Notes: a model not told the origin generated them from the sequence alone. Positions 32,805-43,992 are shown, counted from the first letter of the stretch. The stretch is DNA of 64,000 nucleotides from Capsulimonadaceae bacterium (GCA_031292625.1 JARLGU010000030.1:62001-126000); one strand, 5' to 3'. Program-made: numbers and translations.

Positions 32805-32846
32805 GTTACACGTGAATATTATAAAGACGGGATGAGGAGTTGTCAA
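32805..32846 (-). promoter_or_regulatory. Promoter and operator of LacI-pilin 4 unit
   Basis: Minus strand TTGACA(32841-32846)-N17-TATAAT(32818-32823); overlapping operator AATATTCACGTGTAAC (32805-32820). Confidence 0.7.
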
Positions 32847-32889
32847 GCAATTTTTTGCGAGTGTCGCCGCGCCGACCACTTTGGGAAGC

Positions 32890-33105
32890 CTATCTTACGT
32901 GCAGCGTAACGTTCGCCGCATCCGTTTTGCCGTGGCCGTTCGACACAAAAGAGATCCAATTGGGCGCAAGCGGGATGCGCGCGTCGATCTCAAACGCGAT
33001 TTGCGCGTCCATGACAGCGCCGTTTGGCGCCCTCGCCAAGGAGCGTTGATAGCGTACATTCATGCCGTCCAATTTCCATTCCGCCCTATTGACAGCTATA
33101 AACAA
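32890..33105 (-). pseudogene. Possible gene remnant between divergent LacI promoters
   Basis: 71-codon reading MFIAVNRAEWKLDGMNVRYQ...IAFEIDARIPLAPNWISFVSNGHGKTDAANVTLHVR* has protein-like composition but overlaps the next promoter. Confidence 0.3.
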
Positions 33106-33129
33106 CGGTAGTATAATTCGCTTATAGCT
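33089..33129 (+). promoter_or_regulatory. Promoter and operator of LacI-pilin 5 unit
   Basis: TTGACA(33089-33094)-N17-TATAAT(33112-33117); inverted arms AGCTATAA(33094-33101)/TTATAGCT(33122-33129). Confidence 0.65.
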
Positions 33130-33150
33130 TTAACCAAGTAGGGATGAGAA

Positions 33151-34194
33151 GTGCGAAGACCCAGCGCGACAACCGTGGCCAAACAGGCCGGAGTATCACA
33201 GGCAACGGTGTCGTATGTTCTGAACGGCAAGTTCCTGGATCGGATCCCCGACGATACCCGCCAGCGGGTCATGGCGGCAGCCGAGCAGCTCGGCTACCGT
33301 CCCAACCACCTCGCGCGCAGCCTGCTGTCCGGGAAAACCCGCACGATCGGCCTGCTGCTGCCGTCGAACGCGCCCTATTACGCGTCGCTGGTCGAAGGAA
33401 TTGAGGCGGTCCTCGACGAGCACGACTACAAACTGCTTTGCTGCCGTGCTGGAGATAAGCAGGATCAAGAGGCAAACGTCGTCGAGTTCTTCATGGAGCT
33501 TCGCGTGGATGGCATAGCGTGCGTTGCAACGACCTTTTCCATCCCGCGCATTCGACAGTGGCTCTCGCGTGTGGACCAGCGCCTCGTGCCCTGTGCTATT
33601 CTCGATGACTCAACATACGCCGCCGACGCCGACTGCATCATTAGCGACGATGTCGCGGGCATGAAGCTCGCAGTTGATCATCTTGTCTCGCTCGGACATC
33701 GCCGCATCGCGCATATTTCGATGTGGTCGGGCAACAGCACCGCGCGCGACCGCACTGCCGGCTACCGGCTCGCCCTCGAACAGCACGGAATCCCGTACGA
33801 CCAATCCATCGATGTCAAGACAACGCATAGTGCGAAACGAGACGAGTACACGGCATCGATCAAAAGCCTGCTCGCGATGCCGGATCCGCCGACGGCATGC
33901 ATCCCCGACATTGACACGATGTTCGAAGGCTTCTATACGGAATGCCTGCGCAACCGCGATCTCGATCCTTTGGCGCTGTCTGTTGTGGGCTACGCGAACA
34001 ACGACACATCGCGCATTTTTGATATGACGGCAATCAGCCAGAACCCGGAGCAAATGGGCGCAATTGCCGCGAGGCGTCTTCTTGAACGTATGGATAATCC
34101 CGGCGCGGAGCCGCGCCTGATCAAAATCCAACCGTGCCTGATCGTTCGATCCTCGTGTAAAGATCTTAACTTGATAAGGAGCAACCAGCAATGA
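33151..34194 (+). CDS. LacI-family transcriptional regulator
   Basis: [58 protein letters not shown] start. Confidence 0.95.
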   Translation: MRRPSATTVAKQAGVSQATVSYVLNGKFLDRIPDDTRQRVMAAAEQLGYRPNHLARSLLSGKTRTIGLLLPSNAPYYASLVEGIEAVLDEHDYKLLCCRAGDKQDQEANVVEFFMELRVDGIACVATTFSIPRIRQWLSRVDQRLVPCAILDDSTYAADADCIISDDVAGMKLAVDHLVSLGHRRIAHISMWSGNSTARDRTAGYRLALEQHGIPYDQSIDVKTTHSAKRDEYTASIKSLLAMPDPPTACIPDIDTMFEGFYTECLRNRDLDPLALSVVGYANNDTSRIFDMTAISQNPEQMGAIAARRLLERMDNPGAEPRLIKIQPCLIVRSSCKDLNLIRSNQQ

Positions 34195-35090
34195 AACATA
34201 AGGGATTTACTCTTATCGAACTGCTCGTAGTTATCGCTATTATTGCAATACTGGCAGCAATACTTTTCCCGGTATTTGCGCAGGCGCGAGAGAAAGCGCG
34301 CGCTTCCGCTTGCCTTTCCAACCTCAAGCAACTCGGACTCGGCTACACCCAGTACGAGCAGGACTACGATGAGAACGTCCCGTGCGGCCTCGTTTCCAAC
34401 GGATATGGAAGCCGCGGCTGGGCGGGACAAATCTATCCTTACGTCAAAAGCAAGGCTGTCTTCATTTGCCCTTCCGATACCACGCAGGCCATCACGAATA
34501 ATCCGGACGTTGTCTCATACGCCGTCAACACGAATCTCGTCGGCTATGCTGGTTCGCCCGTACAGCCTATCCCTGTGCCGATATCGCAGATGGCCGCACC
34601 GGCCAAGACCGTGTTGCTGTTTGAGGTCATGAACTGCCAGGTTTCCGATGTCACGAAAGACACAGCAAACGCCGATTCGCCGACAGGCGTCGGCCTTGAC
34701 GGCAGCAACTCCCTGCTCGGATGCACGAACAACAACAGCGCGTCCAGTTTAACAGCCTTGAAATACGCGACGGGCCTTTTCGGCAACTCGATTCTCAGCC
34801 CCGGCGCCGCATCCAATGACACCAATGCCAACGACGCGGCCGTAAACACGTCGACCCAATACCTCAGCGGATACGGACGCCATCAAAACGGATCGATATT
34901 CCTCTTGGCGGACAACCACGTTAAGTTCATGCTGCCAGCCCTGGTCGCGGCGGGGATCGATCAACAACAAGGATCGAACAACTATATCGCAAAATGTCCG
35001 CCGATCTACAACGGCAGTCCGGATGTCGCGGCCAGCACGGACTGTCAACAGCCCATCGCGTGGGCTGCGACGTTCGGATATCGGCGCTAA
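34191..35090 (+). CDS. Type IV prepilin-like protein, DUF1559 type (pilin 5)
   Basis: [53 protein letters not shown] variant; ATGA overlap with upstream lacI. Confidence 0.92.
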   Translation: MKHKGFTLIELLVVIAIIAILAAILFPVFAQAREKARASACLSNLKQLGLGYTQYEQDYDENVPCGLVSNGYGSRGWAGQIYPYVKSKAVFICPSDTTQAITNNPDVVSYAVNTNLVGYAGSPVQPIPVPISQMAAPAKTVLLFEVMNCQVSDVTKDTANADSPTGVGLDGSNSLLGCTNNNSASSLTALKYATGLFGNSILSPGAASNDTNANDAAVNTSTQYLSGYGRHQNGSIFLLADNHVKFMLPALVAAGIDQQQGSNNYIAKCPPIYNGSPDVAASTDCQQPIAWAATFGYRR

Positions 35091-35163
35091 GTTTCGCTCA
35101 GCCTCGCTTGCTTCCCTGCGCAAACGAGGACCTGTGCAAGTTGTCTCAAAGGAGAACTCTCGA

Positions 35164-36606
35164 ATGATAAAGGGCCTTGATCTAGCAATCCGGCCGGCAT
35201 TGATTGCCGTAAGCCTGTTCGGCAGCGCCGTTTCGCTCTGTTCCGCCGGTTCCAATCCGGCCGCGCCTCCACAAGCTGCCGCCGCCGGCTACACGATAAA
35301 CACATTTCACTCGGTATTCAACACGAACACCGTAGACTCGACCGGGCGCACGCAGCCCGGCTTTCTCTGGTACCCAGCCCACTACTATTGGATGAAGCCA
35401 ACCGATGCCGCATCGATGCAACTCGGACCTGGAAACACAATCATTCTAAATTCCGATGGCAGCCCATCGGGAAACAATAACACACAGATTTGTTCGATGT
35501 CGCCAGCCAAAACAACATCAGGCTTCGTTGGAATGTCGTTCGGCGGAGGAGGCTATTTCGAAGCGACATTCTCATTCGACCCAGATCAAGTTTTCAGCCA
35601 GAGGAAGAAATCCGGCGAGCAACAGTCCAATGCAGGGTGGCCATCGTGGTGGGCGCTTTCCGCCGACCCGATCATCGAGCGCTCGCAAGTCCAGTCATGG
35701 ATCTATTACTCAACAGCCGATGTCGATCCGAAATATTGCAACTCGGTGGAAACTGATTTCTTCGAATACAATTGCGAGCCATCCGACCGCGACTCCTACG
35801 GCGGAGCGCTGCACAACTGGTATGGGATCTATAAATACAAGGGTATCCACTATCCCTACGAATACGGCCATATGGGCGTACCGAAAGGCGCCGACTTCAC
35901 GAAGCCTCACAAATTCGGCTTCTTGTGGGTTCCGGCCAGGTCTTCTAGCGCAGGCAAAGTTCGGGGCTATGCAGCGTTTTACTTCGACGATAAGCTCGTG
36001 AGCAACGGCAAACATATCTGGGAGCCGTATTGCGGCGAAGCTCCTCCTCCAACGGACGAACACCCGGCATTTGGCGTGCTTGACCGTCAGCATCTCGCGC
36101 TGATCCTTGGCAGCGGGGTTGGGGAGCCGATGACGGTGAAATCGGTTAATGTCTGGCAAATGTCCGATCACTGGAACGTTGGCGCGGATACCCTTTACGA
36201 TTGCTTTATCGATCTCAAGAAACCCGATGCGATCATCGGACCGATCGGCCTGGACACGAAAACGCCGGAGTTCTTCGACGGCCATGCGCGGCGCGTTAAA
36301 AGAACGGCCGGCGGCGACGCTTCGCTCATTTACGCCCAGGCGTCGATCCGTTCATTTGCCGTGCAGATCTTCGACCTCCAAAAGGCTGGAACGAAAGTGA
36401 CGTTCTCGGTATCCGCTGACAAAGCGCGGTGGACGACCGTCAAAACGCGCTCGACGACCGTGGTCGACGCTCAGGGCGGCTGGAGCCAGCGCGAGGTGTT
36501 CAACGCAGGCGCCCTGCCAGGGGATGCAGCGTATCTTCGGATCACACTGAGCGGCGAAGGCTCTGATCCTGGAGACTGTCAGGTCGGCCAGGTGCGCATC
36601 AACTAG
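35164..36606 (+). CDS. Secreted GH16-like glycan hydrolase
   Basis: Signal peptide; ETDFFE fits the GH16 ExDxxE catalytic signature; C-terminal discoidin/CBM-like region. Confidence 0.65.
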   Translation: MIKGLDLAIRPALIAVSLFGSAVSLCSAGSNPAAPPQAAAAGYTINTFHSVFNTNTVDSTGRTQPGFLWYPAHYYWMKPTDAASMQLGPGNTIILNSDGSPSGNNNTQICSMSPAKTTSGFVGMSFGGGGYFEATFSFDPDQVFSQRKKSGEQQSNAGWPSWWALSADPIIERSQVQSWIYYSTADVDPKYCNSVETDFFEYNCEPSDRDSYGGALHNWYGIYKYKGIHYPYEYGHMGVPKGADFTKPHKFGFLWVPARSSSAGKVRGYAAFYFDDKLVSNGKHIWEPYCGEAPPPTDEHPAFGVLDRQHLALILGSGVGEPMTVKSVNVWQMSDHWNVGADTLYDCFIDLKKPDAIIGPIGLDTKTPEFFDGHARRVKRTAGGDASLIYAQASIRSFAVQIFDLQKAGTKVTFSVSADKARWTTVKTRSTTVVDAQGGWSQREVFNAGALPGDAAYLRITLSGEGSDPGDCQVGQVRIN

Positions 36607-36640
36607 GTGTGCCGCACGTTAAACGTTCTGCGGGGCAAGC

Positions 36641-36685
36641 GGCTTCGACGCTCGCCCCGGTCATGCCGAGGCGAGCGTCGACGCC
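36641..36685. terminator. Bidirectional hairpin between convergent genes
   Basis: GGCTTCGACGCTCGCC-N13-GGCGAGCGTCGACGCC, near-perfect 16-nt arms. Confidence 0.6.
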
Positions 36686-36698
36686 GTATGAGACGCCG

Positions 36699-38714
36699 TC
36701 AGTGCGGGAAGGCCATGTACACCTGCGTGTTTGTCGCCGTGCCCCAAAAGCCCCAGAGCGTTGGCACGACATAGTCGCCGAGGATCAGGCCGAGGAAAAA
36801 CGGCATCCAGTTCAAACAGAGTCGCACGCCGCCATAGCGCAATACGAGGGACTTGATCAGCCAGCCAGCGAGGAACGGGCACCACATGTACTCCATCGAA
36901 TAGGTCCCCGCAAGCGCGTAGCCGACCGGATGAAACGGCCACCAGACGAACGTCTGCCGGGCGACCGAAAGGATCACCATGACCACGGCTCCGCCCGCCA
37001 TCGCGTAAAGCGCCCTGTGATCCGGCGCGGTCGGCGCCTGCAGCCAGCCGTTGATATGCGAAAGCATTCCCGGCCCCACGGTCATCAACGCCGGCCGAAC
37101 CTTTGCAGTGCCCGCCCCAAACTCGTAATAAATGTGCAGATACGCCCACCAGGCACTCACGATCCCAAGGACCGTCGCAATGAGCAACGCCCAGAGCAGG
37201 CGATTGGGACGCGTGTTGCTCTCCTGTCCCATCTTCATCGCGGCCAGTTCATGGGGCATCGGAGAGTCGCGGTACTCCGTATCGAACCACGAAAGGTAAC
37301 CGAACACGGACAGCGACTTATGCGAAAACCCCGTCATGCCGGCTGCATCGAACAACGTCGAATGAACCGGCACCATCGGTCCCCAGGCCCAGCCAGCGCC
37401 TGCTTCCGAAACGACGCGAGTCAGGACGATCAGGAACAGGAAGTAGATCACCCAGAACGCCAGCGCCGCCCAGAGCGGAATGCCAATCTGCGTCACGAAC
37501 GCCGTAAGGGCCGCGATGCCAAGCAAGCCGCCCCACACCGCGACGCGCGGAGAAAGCGGCGACGCCCCATCCTCACAGCCGGCCTCGGCTTTGCGGTCCC
37601 ATGCGCACCGGATCGCGGCCCAAATCGTGTCCTTTGAACGGCAAACGAGGATAATGGCGAGTGCCAGGAACGCCCCCACCCCCTGTTCGCCGATATAGGG
37701 CGGGAGCGCCATGCCGTTATGCGACATTCCTTCCGAGAGTCCCAACGAGCTCGACAGAACGTATTCGACTTTGGTCAGCAGATAAAAGAACCAGCACGAA
37801 AACGAGACCTCGACAGAAAGCAGGTACGCGATCCCGATCGCAAACGGATAGAAGGCGGTTGTGAGCGATCCCACCGTATTCCACGGGCGGCTCGTCAAAA
37901 ACGGCTCCCAGTGAACGGGCTTCAGCTGAATGTACGGCATCGACGGATACAGGTAGTTGATATAGTTGATCGACTCAAGAATGCCCGCCAGCGCAAAACC
38001 GATCCACATCAGGCGGTTCGAGTAAAGCGAGCCCTCGCCCGAAGCGCCCTTCGCCATCTCAATGGGAAGGTAAACAAGCGGAAAGTTGATCCGCTCGCCC
38101 TCGATCCATTGCTTGCGTACGACGGCGCACAAACAGAGCGTCACCCAGCTCATCGCAAGTACGAACACCGACCAGATCGCCACCGGCGCCGCCCAATCCG
38201 CGAGGATCGCTGGCTGGTACATGCTGACGCCCCCACGGAAGAAGTTTTCGATCACATCCGGGTTCTGCGGCGTCAGGTAGGGCGCGATATAGTGAGCGAA
38301 CTGATCGTAGTGGTTTGCCGGCGTCGTATAGTGCTGTAGCGCGGGCAGCATATTGACCAGCCATTGGATCATGCCGAAACCGGACACGCAGCTCGAGACG
38401 GCAATCATCGAATAGATAATCAGCATCTCGGACGCCTGTAATCCCGCGCTGCGTCCCATACGCCGCAGCAGCAAGTTAACGAGGGCGAGCGTAAAGAGGA
38501 CGATAACCGGCCCGCGCAAGATCGACGTCTGCCCCCAGAGCAACGCTTGAACCACAACGTAGGCGTAATTGCCGAAATAGACGGAGATCGGAATCAGCAG
38601 GCTGCCGATCAAGATGGCGCGCCAGGCGGGCGGATTTGCGGCGGCGGATGCGGCGGACGTAGGCGCGCCGAGATCGCGCGATGCGGAGTCGTGTTTACGA
38701 ATCGTGAAGTTCAT
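36699..38714 (-). CDS. Polytopic membrane protein, DUF6785/DUF6784-like
   Basis: About 14 hydrophobic segments; ASEMLIIYSMIAVSSCVSGFGMIQWLV region recognised from this family. Confidence 0.7.
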   Translation of the reverse strand: MNFTIRKHDSASRDLGAPTSAASAAANPPAWRAILIGSLLIPISVYFGNYAYVVVQALLWGQTSILRGPVIVLFTLALVNLLLRRMGRSAGLQASEMLIIYSMIAVSSCVSGFGMIQWLVNMLPALQHYTTPANHYDQFAHYIAPYLTPQNPDVIENFFRGGVSMYQPAILADWAAPVAIWSVFVLAMSWVTLCLCAVVRKQWIEGERINFPLVYLPIEMAKGASGEGSLYSNRLMWIGFALAGILESINYINYLYPSMPYIQLKPVHWEPFLTSRPWNTVGSLTTAFYPFAIGIAYLLSVEVSFSCWFFYLLTKVEYVLSSSLGLSEGMSHNGMALPPYIGEQGVGAFLALAIILVCRSKDTIWAAIRCAWDRKAEAGCEDGASPLSPRVAVWGGLLGIAALTAFVTQIGIPLWAALAFWVIYFLFLIVLTRVVSEAGAGWAWGPMVPVHSTLFDAAGMTGFSHKSLSVFGYLSWFDTEYRDSPMPHELAAMKMGQESNTRPNRLLWALLIATVLGIVSAWWAYLHIYYEFGAGTAKVRPALMTVGPGMLSHINGWLQAPTAPDHRALYAMAGGAVVMVILSVARQTFVWWPFHPVGYALAGTYSMEYMWCPFLAGWLIKSLVLRYGGVRLCLNWMPFFLGLILGDYVVPTLWGFWGTATNTQVYMAFPH

Positions 38715-38874
38715 AGGCTTTGGATGAGGACGCGAGCGAGAGGGCCCCGCAACGCTACGAATTTACTAGACGAGCAGCAATGCTTTCTTGTTCATTCACC
38801 CGTATTTTCGGCAAATGACCGCGAGAGCGCGAGAACGTGCAACACACGATGAACTCGTGCTGGCGCTCCCGCTG

Positions 38875-39687
38875 TCACAAGGCATGATCGGTTCCGTTAA
38901 CATCAAGGTGACCGAAACAGCGATCGCCGTTCAGGAACTCAATCCGTCCTTCTTTGTAGCGTACCCGAATTGCCCCCGTCCCGTCGAGTTCCACGCAAGC
39001 GCCTTCGGCAAGGCGAATACTGTTGCCATGCGTGTTGAGGCCGACTCCGTAGGCGCCGCTCATGTCGATCCCCGTGCCCCCCTTTCCCTTCAGCGCGATA
39101 TCCGTCTCGAAATGGTTGCCGCCAGCTTGTATCTGAATTCCCGTCTGAATTGGAGTTGGCCCGCCGCTCGCCTGGATATTTAGGCCGATGACCTCTTGCT
39201 TCTCCGGTCCCGCATAGTCATTGTGCATCTCGATGTTGCCGCCCAGCGTGACGCCTCGAGCATGCGAGAAGGCCTCGGAGTGGACACCCGCCGACCACCC
39301 CGCCTCATATTTGTGCAGCCGCGACTGCAGGACGGTCGCGTCGCCATGAACATGGTGCGTGACAAGGCTGGCGTAAAGCGTCCAGGGATACGACTTCGCG
39401 CCCCGTTCCTCGTGGATCAAGGAAAGGACCTGGTGCGTGCCGTTCGATCCGCCGGTATGATCGTCGCCGCGTTCGAGCGTAATCATTGAGTCGAGAGGCT
39501 GCTCCTTAAGCGTCCCCATCCGCATGCGTCTGGTCATCGGGCCGAGCGCGCGGTCGATCCCGTCGACGGTAAGCGGTTCGTCGGCAGCGGCGGGAGAGCG
39601 GCGCGCAAAGACGAGGGCTGCGAGGCCAGCGAGGGCCGACGCGATCAGCGTGCGGCGGGGCGTAGGCGAGTTGGTTGACAAGGACAT
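38875..39687 (-). CDS. Hypothetical protein with possible Tat-like signal
   Basis: MSLSTNSPTPRRTLIASALAGLAALVFARR N-terminus; G/H-rich beta-type repeats. Confidence 0.6.
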   Translation of the reverse strand: MSLSTNSPTPRRTLIASALAGLAALVFARRSPAAADEPLTVDGIDRALGPMTRRMRMGTLKEQPLDSMITLERGDDHTGGSNGTHQVLSLIHEERGAKSYPWTLYASLVTHHVHGDATVLQSRLHKYEAGWSAGVHSEAFSHARGVTLGGNIEMHNDYAGPEKQEVIGLNIQASGGPTPIQTGIQIQAGGNHFETDIALKGKGGTGIDMSGAYGVGLNTHGNSIRLAEGACVELDGTGAIRVRYKEGRIEFLNGDRCFGHLDVNGTDHAL

Positions 39688-39990
39688 TGAGCGCTCCTTC
39701 ACGGTATCTTGCGTTAAGCACAAATCAACCGCATGACGTCCCGAATCCTGCTGCGCTTCGCATTTTTTGCCCGCGCCTCGTTCGCGGCGGCGATCGACGA
39801 AGGCACGTCGACACGCGTACATCGCTTTGCCGCTATCGTCCGATCCCAGGCCACATCGTGAAGCCGTGAAACCGCCCCGTCGGCCCTTAATCAAAAATTG
39901 CCCGGCGGCAACGAAGCCGTCCTAAAAACCATTGCGATTCTTACACACGCTCTTAAATGCAACCGAGCCAACACATTAGCCCGCCGCATA

Positions 39991-42057
39991 TCAATCGCGC
40001 AGCTTAACATCGTCGCCCGTCCATGAGATCGTGTCGGTGCGGACGCCCCAATCGATCGCGACGGTTCGGCCGCCGGAAACCAGGGTGACGGATAGGCGCG
40101 GCTCCGGGCTACCCGCGGGCAACGGCGCGAGGACGGCGACGAAGTGAGGATTGGATGTCGTCGCGGTTGCACGAATGCGCTGATACGTATTCGGCGCGCG
40201 GCCGGGATAGTCATCGGGCGTGAACACTTCGCTGGTGAGCGACATGGGCGCGGATGCGTTCAAGAGAACTCTCATCTTCGGGTCCGTAGCGCGGGCGGAC
40301 GGTCTGATCGTGAACGAGGTTATCCCATCCGTCTCGATTTTCATGTCCTGCCAGGTAATCATCTGCCACGTGAATTGATGGGGCTGACCGCTCCAATCCA
40401 TGTCGTCCAGGACGACGGCATAGGCCGGAATGCTTGGCGTGGTCATCGAAGGGCGAATGAAGAGAACGTGGCGCAACGCTTTGTCGAGCGGGACGCCTTT
40501 TCCGCCGCCATTGTTGTGGTTATACGCGGACAGCGCATCGACGAGAGCGTAACCTTGGCGGGCATTGTTGTCGTAGCGAAGCACCTTCCCGTCTGTTCCG
40601 AGAGCCGCGCCGGTTAGAGCTTGCCCTTTGCCGTCGATCAAGACGCAACTGTGGCAAACCGTCTGGCAGCGCCCATTCGGTTCCCGGTTGTTTCCGTAGC
40701 CCGTGTCCGCCGCCCAACGGTATCCGAGAGCGTAAAGATTGAAGTGCCCCTTGTCAGCCTGATTGTGTGTGACGGGATGGTAGGGACCAGCCTCTATCGA
40801 GAACATTGTGTCGCTCTTGTTCCAGCCTGTCCGCCAGATGCAGAGGCCCTGATCGGCATAATAGGCGCTGCCGGGGTCGGCGAGCACCGTCGACGGATCC
40901 TGAGGCGGCGTCCTGTTCCCCCAAGCGATTTGCAGAGGCTCATTGCCTCTCGTGGGCCCTCCGTTGCGCCAAAGCCACGCCGCCAGCGGATCGGGCGCCA
41001 CAACGCCGCCAAAGCCTGACGCCATTGCGAGCACGAACGGACTGCAGATTCCAGAGCCGCCGCTGAGATCGACTGAGTACAGCGAATCGTTGCGCGCGTC
41101 GAACGCGGCTTCTCCGGGAAGCTTCTGCATCGCGAGAAACCGGGTAATCCCCTTGCTTTGCAGCGTTTCGATAAGGTCGCGCTCTCCGTCGTAGCGTTTT
41201 AGCGCATCGGCGAAGATAGCGACGTTGCCGAGCCCGTAGCACATGTACTGGACGCCCTCGAAATAGGAGCCCTGCCGATCGAAGCCGCCGCGCAACCAGT
41301 CGTGGCTCATCTTCTGTCCCAATTTGATCCACGCGGGCGCCTCGTCCGGATAGTCGTTTCGCAGCGCGATCCCCAACAAGCCGACGGCGCCGCCGCAAAC
41401 GCCATTGTAATTGTGCGATTGGGAATAGGTGGTCCAAGGGCTGTTCGGGACGTTATAATCGGCAACGTGACGCAACATATAACCGCGCCCCGTTTCGACG
41501 ATGACCTTCCTTTGTTCCGGCGTCATCGCGTCCGACAGCAGATCCAGACCGACCGCGATCGCGCGCATCATGTCACCGTACGGAGTCCCGACGCGCCCCG
41601 CCATAACCTTGCTGGTCACCGGAAGGCTCCGCACGGCCGCCTCCAGCACCGCCGCTCCATGCTCGCCGTAGGATGCGTTGCCGGTCATCTGGTACACGAA
41701 GCCAATCGTCTCCATCCAATTGCTGAGCTGACGCGAAGCATGCAGCGACGCAAAATCGCCGGTATAAGAGTCGCGTCGATAGACGGCCGGATCGGCATAA
41801 TCGTGGGACTTGGGGTCGCAGTATGCCTGTGCCTTATCGGCTACCTGCTTCCAGATGGCGGCGTATTCCGGCGACTGAATCTTTTCTTTTAAGGCCGGTA
41901 CGTCTGACGCCGAGAAGAAAAGGAGGGGACCTTTCGCGGCCGCGCCGGTGGACGCCGGCGCATTCGGAATAACTTGCGCCGCCCCGGCGCCGTTAATCGC
42001 GACGAAAACAGCCAGCGCGATAAGCGCACGGAATAACCGGGAAATCAGACTACTCAT
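39991..42057 (-). CDS. Heparinase II/III or alginate-lyase-like polysaccharide lyase, secreted
   Basis: Signal peptide; alpha/alpha toroid-like N half (NSPWTTYSQSHNYNGVCGGAVGLLGIAL) and heparinase-like C half (ADKGHFNLYALGYRWAADTGYG). Confidence 0.75.
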   Translation of the reverse strand: MSSLISRLFRALIALAVFVAINGAGAAQVIPNAPASTGAAAKGPLLFFSASDVPALKEKIQSPEYAAIWKQVADKAQAYCDPKSHDYADPAVYRRDSYTGDFASLHASRQLSNWMETIGFVYQMTGNASYGEHGAAVLEAAVRSLPVTSKVMAGRVGTPYGDMMRAIAVGLDLLSDAMTPEQRKVIVETGRGYMLRHVADYNVPNSPWTTYSQSHNYNGVCGGAVGLLGIALRNDYPDEAPAWIKLGQKMSHDWLRGGFDRQGSYFEGVQYMCYGLGNVAIFADALKRYDGERDLIETLQSKGITRFLAMQKLPGEAAFDARNDSLYSVDLSGGSGICSPFVLAMASGFGGVVAPDPLAAWLWRNGGPTRGNEPLQIAWGNRTPPQDPSTVLADPGSAYYADQGLCIWRTGWNKSDTMFSIEAGPYHPVTHNQADKGHFNLYALGYRWAADTGYGNNREPNGRCQTVCHSCVLIDGKGQALTGAALGTDGKVLRYDNNARQGYALVDALSAYNHNNGGGKGVPLDKALRHVLFIRPSMTTPSIPAYAVVLDDMDWSGQPHQFTWQMITWQDMKIETDGITSFTIRPSARATDPKMRVLLNASAPMSLTSEVFTPDDYPGRAPNTYQRIRATATTSNPHFVAVLAPLPAGSPEPRLSVTLVSGGRTVAIDWGVRTDTISWTGDDVKLRD

Positions 42058-42096
42058 ACAATTCCTTAACTCTATCTGATGCGCATATGGAACCGG

Positions 42097-42855
42097 TCAC
42101 TGCGGAATGTTCGTTCCATTGTAAAGCGGCGTGTCGTTGCCATTGTTGTAGACGTTCGCGAGGATGTTGGAGACCCACTTTATGTGCCCATCACAGTATG
42201 CGATATTTATGCCGTCGCTGTGACGAGCAAACGGGACCTGGCCGACCGGCGAACTCCAACCACTGCATGGTCCCGCTGTCGGTCCCGTGTTCGTTTCATT
42301 CCCAGGCCGGGTGAAATCCTGCTCCCAAACGCATAGTCCTTGGCTTGGAGCGTACAGCGTCGGATACCCCGACGCCCCATAGGTATCGTCCGCTACGAGC
42401 AGCATTGTGGACGGCGTAAGAACCTGCGACATCAAGTTGCCGGGAACGCAGCGGTGCGTACACGTTGTCGATACACTGGAAAAGTACAGGTTCAGCCCAT
42501 AGCCGAGTTGCACCCCGATTTCGTTAACATCCTCGTCAGGACAATTGCCAACCGCCGTTGTCTTGAGGTACGGATAAAGAAGGCTGTTGCTCGACATCGA
42601 AAGCCAGGGAACGACGCCGCTCACGCGCGGATAAACGACCTCGTCGTAATCCTGAATGTACTGCACCGATGCCATCCCAATCTGCTTGAGATTGCTCGCA
42701 CACGTGGACTGCCGCGCCTTTTCACGAGCGGACGCGAAGACCGGAAACAGTATCGCAGCCAGTATCGCGATAATAGCTATCACAACGAGCAATTCAATCA
42801 GTGTAAACCCAACATGGGGTTCGTGCGCTTCTTTGTGACCCAAAGTGCGTTGCAT
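42097..42855 (-). CDS. Type IV prepilin-like protein, DUF1559/H-X9-DG type (pilin 6)
   Basis: [51 protein letters not shown]. Confidence 0.92.
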   Translation of the reverse strand: MQRTLGHKEAHEPHVGFTLIELLVVIAIIAILAAILFPVFASAREKARQSTCASNLKQIGMASVQYIQDYDEVVYPRVSGVVPWLSMSSNSLLYPYLKTTAVGNCPDEDVNEIGVQLGYGLNLYFSSVSTTCTHRCVPGNLMSQVLTPSTMLLVADDTYGASGYPTLYAPSQGLCVWEQDFTRPGNETNTGPTAGPCSGWSSPVGQVPFARHSDGINIAYCDGHIKWVSNILANVYNNGNDTPLYNGTNIPQ

Positions 42856-42885
42856 GTCAGTTGCTCCTTTCGTACGCCATGCCAC

Positions 42886-43920
42886 CTATGTCGTGTCGCC
42901 CTCAACGAGGGTTGTCGCGATCTCAACCTGCCGCGGCGGAGCGTTCTCGGCCGCCGAAAGACGCTCCACCATCACTTCGACCGCAGCCTTGCCAAATTGA
43001 TCGACGGGACACAATACCGTCGTCAACGCCTTGTCGAGAAACTGGACCTCTTCGATGCCATCGAAACCCGCGATCGCAAGGTCGGCCGGGACGCTCAAAC
43101 CGCCTCGAATGGCTCCGTGATACAGCCCCATCGCGGCCATATCGCCGGTCACGATGACGGCGTCCGGGCGTGACGACCGGTCCGTCGCAGCCAGACGCTG
43201 CCCTAACTGGAACCCCGCCGTATGACGATTCCCATTGCCGTCGAAATCGAGAGGCTCAGGCGTCATGCCAATCTCGCGGCACAGATCGAAATACGCGATC
43301 CATCTGACATCGGGAAACTCTCGCACGCGATCACTGTCCGGAATCGCATAGGCGATTCGCTTATAGCCGCGCGCAACGAGGTGACGAACGGCAAGGCGAA
43401 GACCTCCGGCGAGATCGAAGCGTACATATTCGCTGCCGTCATCAACCTGGTACCCGAGATAGACGACCGGCGTCTTGACTTTGCCGGCCCGCAGCATTGA
43501 CGGCAGATTTTGGGGAACCGGCGACCAGACAAGCAAGCCATCGACGGGCAGCATGTCGGCATCAGCCAGATTCGGGCTGACCCAGGGCTGCAGGATCGTA
43601 AAGATGCGGTAGCCAGCGCCGGCCGCGGCCTGTTCGACCTCTCGCGCAACGCTCATGTAAAACGGATTGTGCGTCCCTCCCAAGATGAGGCCCAGCGTCA
43701 TATTCCGCTTGCCAAGAAGGTGCCGCGCAAACACGTTCGGCCGATAGCCGGCCTCGTGCGCGGCTTTCAAAACTCGCTCGCGAGTTTCCGGCGACACACG
43801 GCAGTCAGTGCTATTATTCAGCACTCTCGACACCGTCATGTGGGAAACGCCGACTTTTTGCGCGATATATTGTAACGTTGCCGCCACGTTCGCTTCCTCT
43901 CGCAACATTGTCTTGTGCAC
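42886..43920 (-). CDS. LacI-family transcriptional regulator
   Basis: TLQYIAQKVGVSHMTVSRVLNNSTDCRVSPETRERVLKAAHEAGYRPNVFARHL. Confidence 0.95.
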   Translation of the reverse strand: MHKTMLREEANVAATLQYIAQKVGVSHMTVSRVLNNSTDCRVSPETRERVLKAAHEAGYRPNVFARHLLGKRNMTLGLILGGTHNPFYMSVAREVEQAAAGAGYRIFTILQPWVSPNLADADMLPVDGLLVWSPVPQNLPSMLRAGKVKTPVVYLGYQVDDGSEYVRFDLAGGLRLAVRHLVARGYKRIAYAIPDSDRVREFPDVRWIAYFDLCREIGMTPEPLDFDGNGNRHTAGFQLGQRLAATDRSSRPDAVIVTGDMAAMGLYHGAIRGGLSVPADLAIAGFDGIEEVQFLDKALTTVLCPVDQFGKAAVEVMVERLSAAENAPPRQVEIATTLVEGDTT

Positions 43921-43951
43921 GCAATTACCGCGTATTTCAAGAGATGTTCAG

Positions 43952-43992
43952 GTTAACACAAACAGTATATCAAGTTAACACCAGACTGTCAA
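43952..43992 (-). promoter_or_regulatory. Promoter and tandem operators of LacI-pilin 6 unit
   Basis: Minus strand TTGACA(43987-43992)-N17-TATACT(43964-43969); two GTGTTAAC sites with GTTAAC at 43974-43979 and 43952-43957, 22 bp apart. Confidence 0.7.

Noticed and set aside
36609-37637. 342-aa plus-strand ORF antisense to the DUF6785-like gene
   Set aside because: Arg/His/Pro-rich composition typical of antisense GC-rich frames
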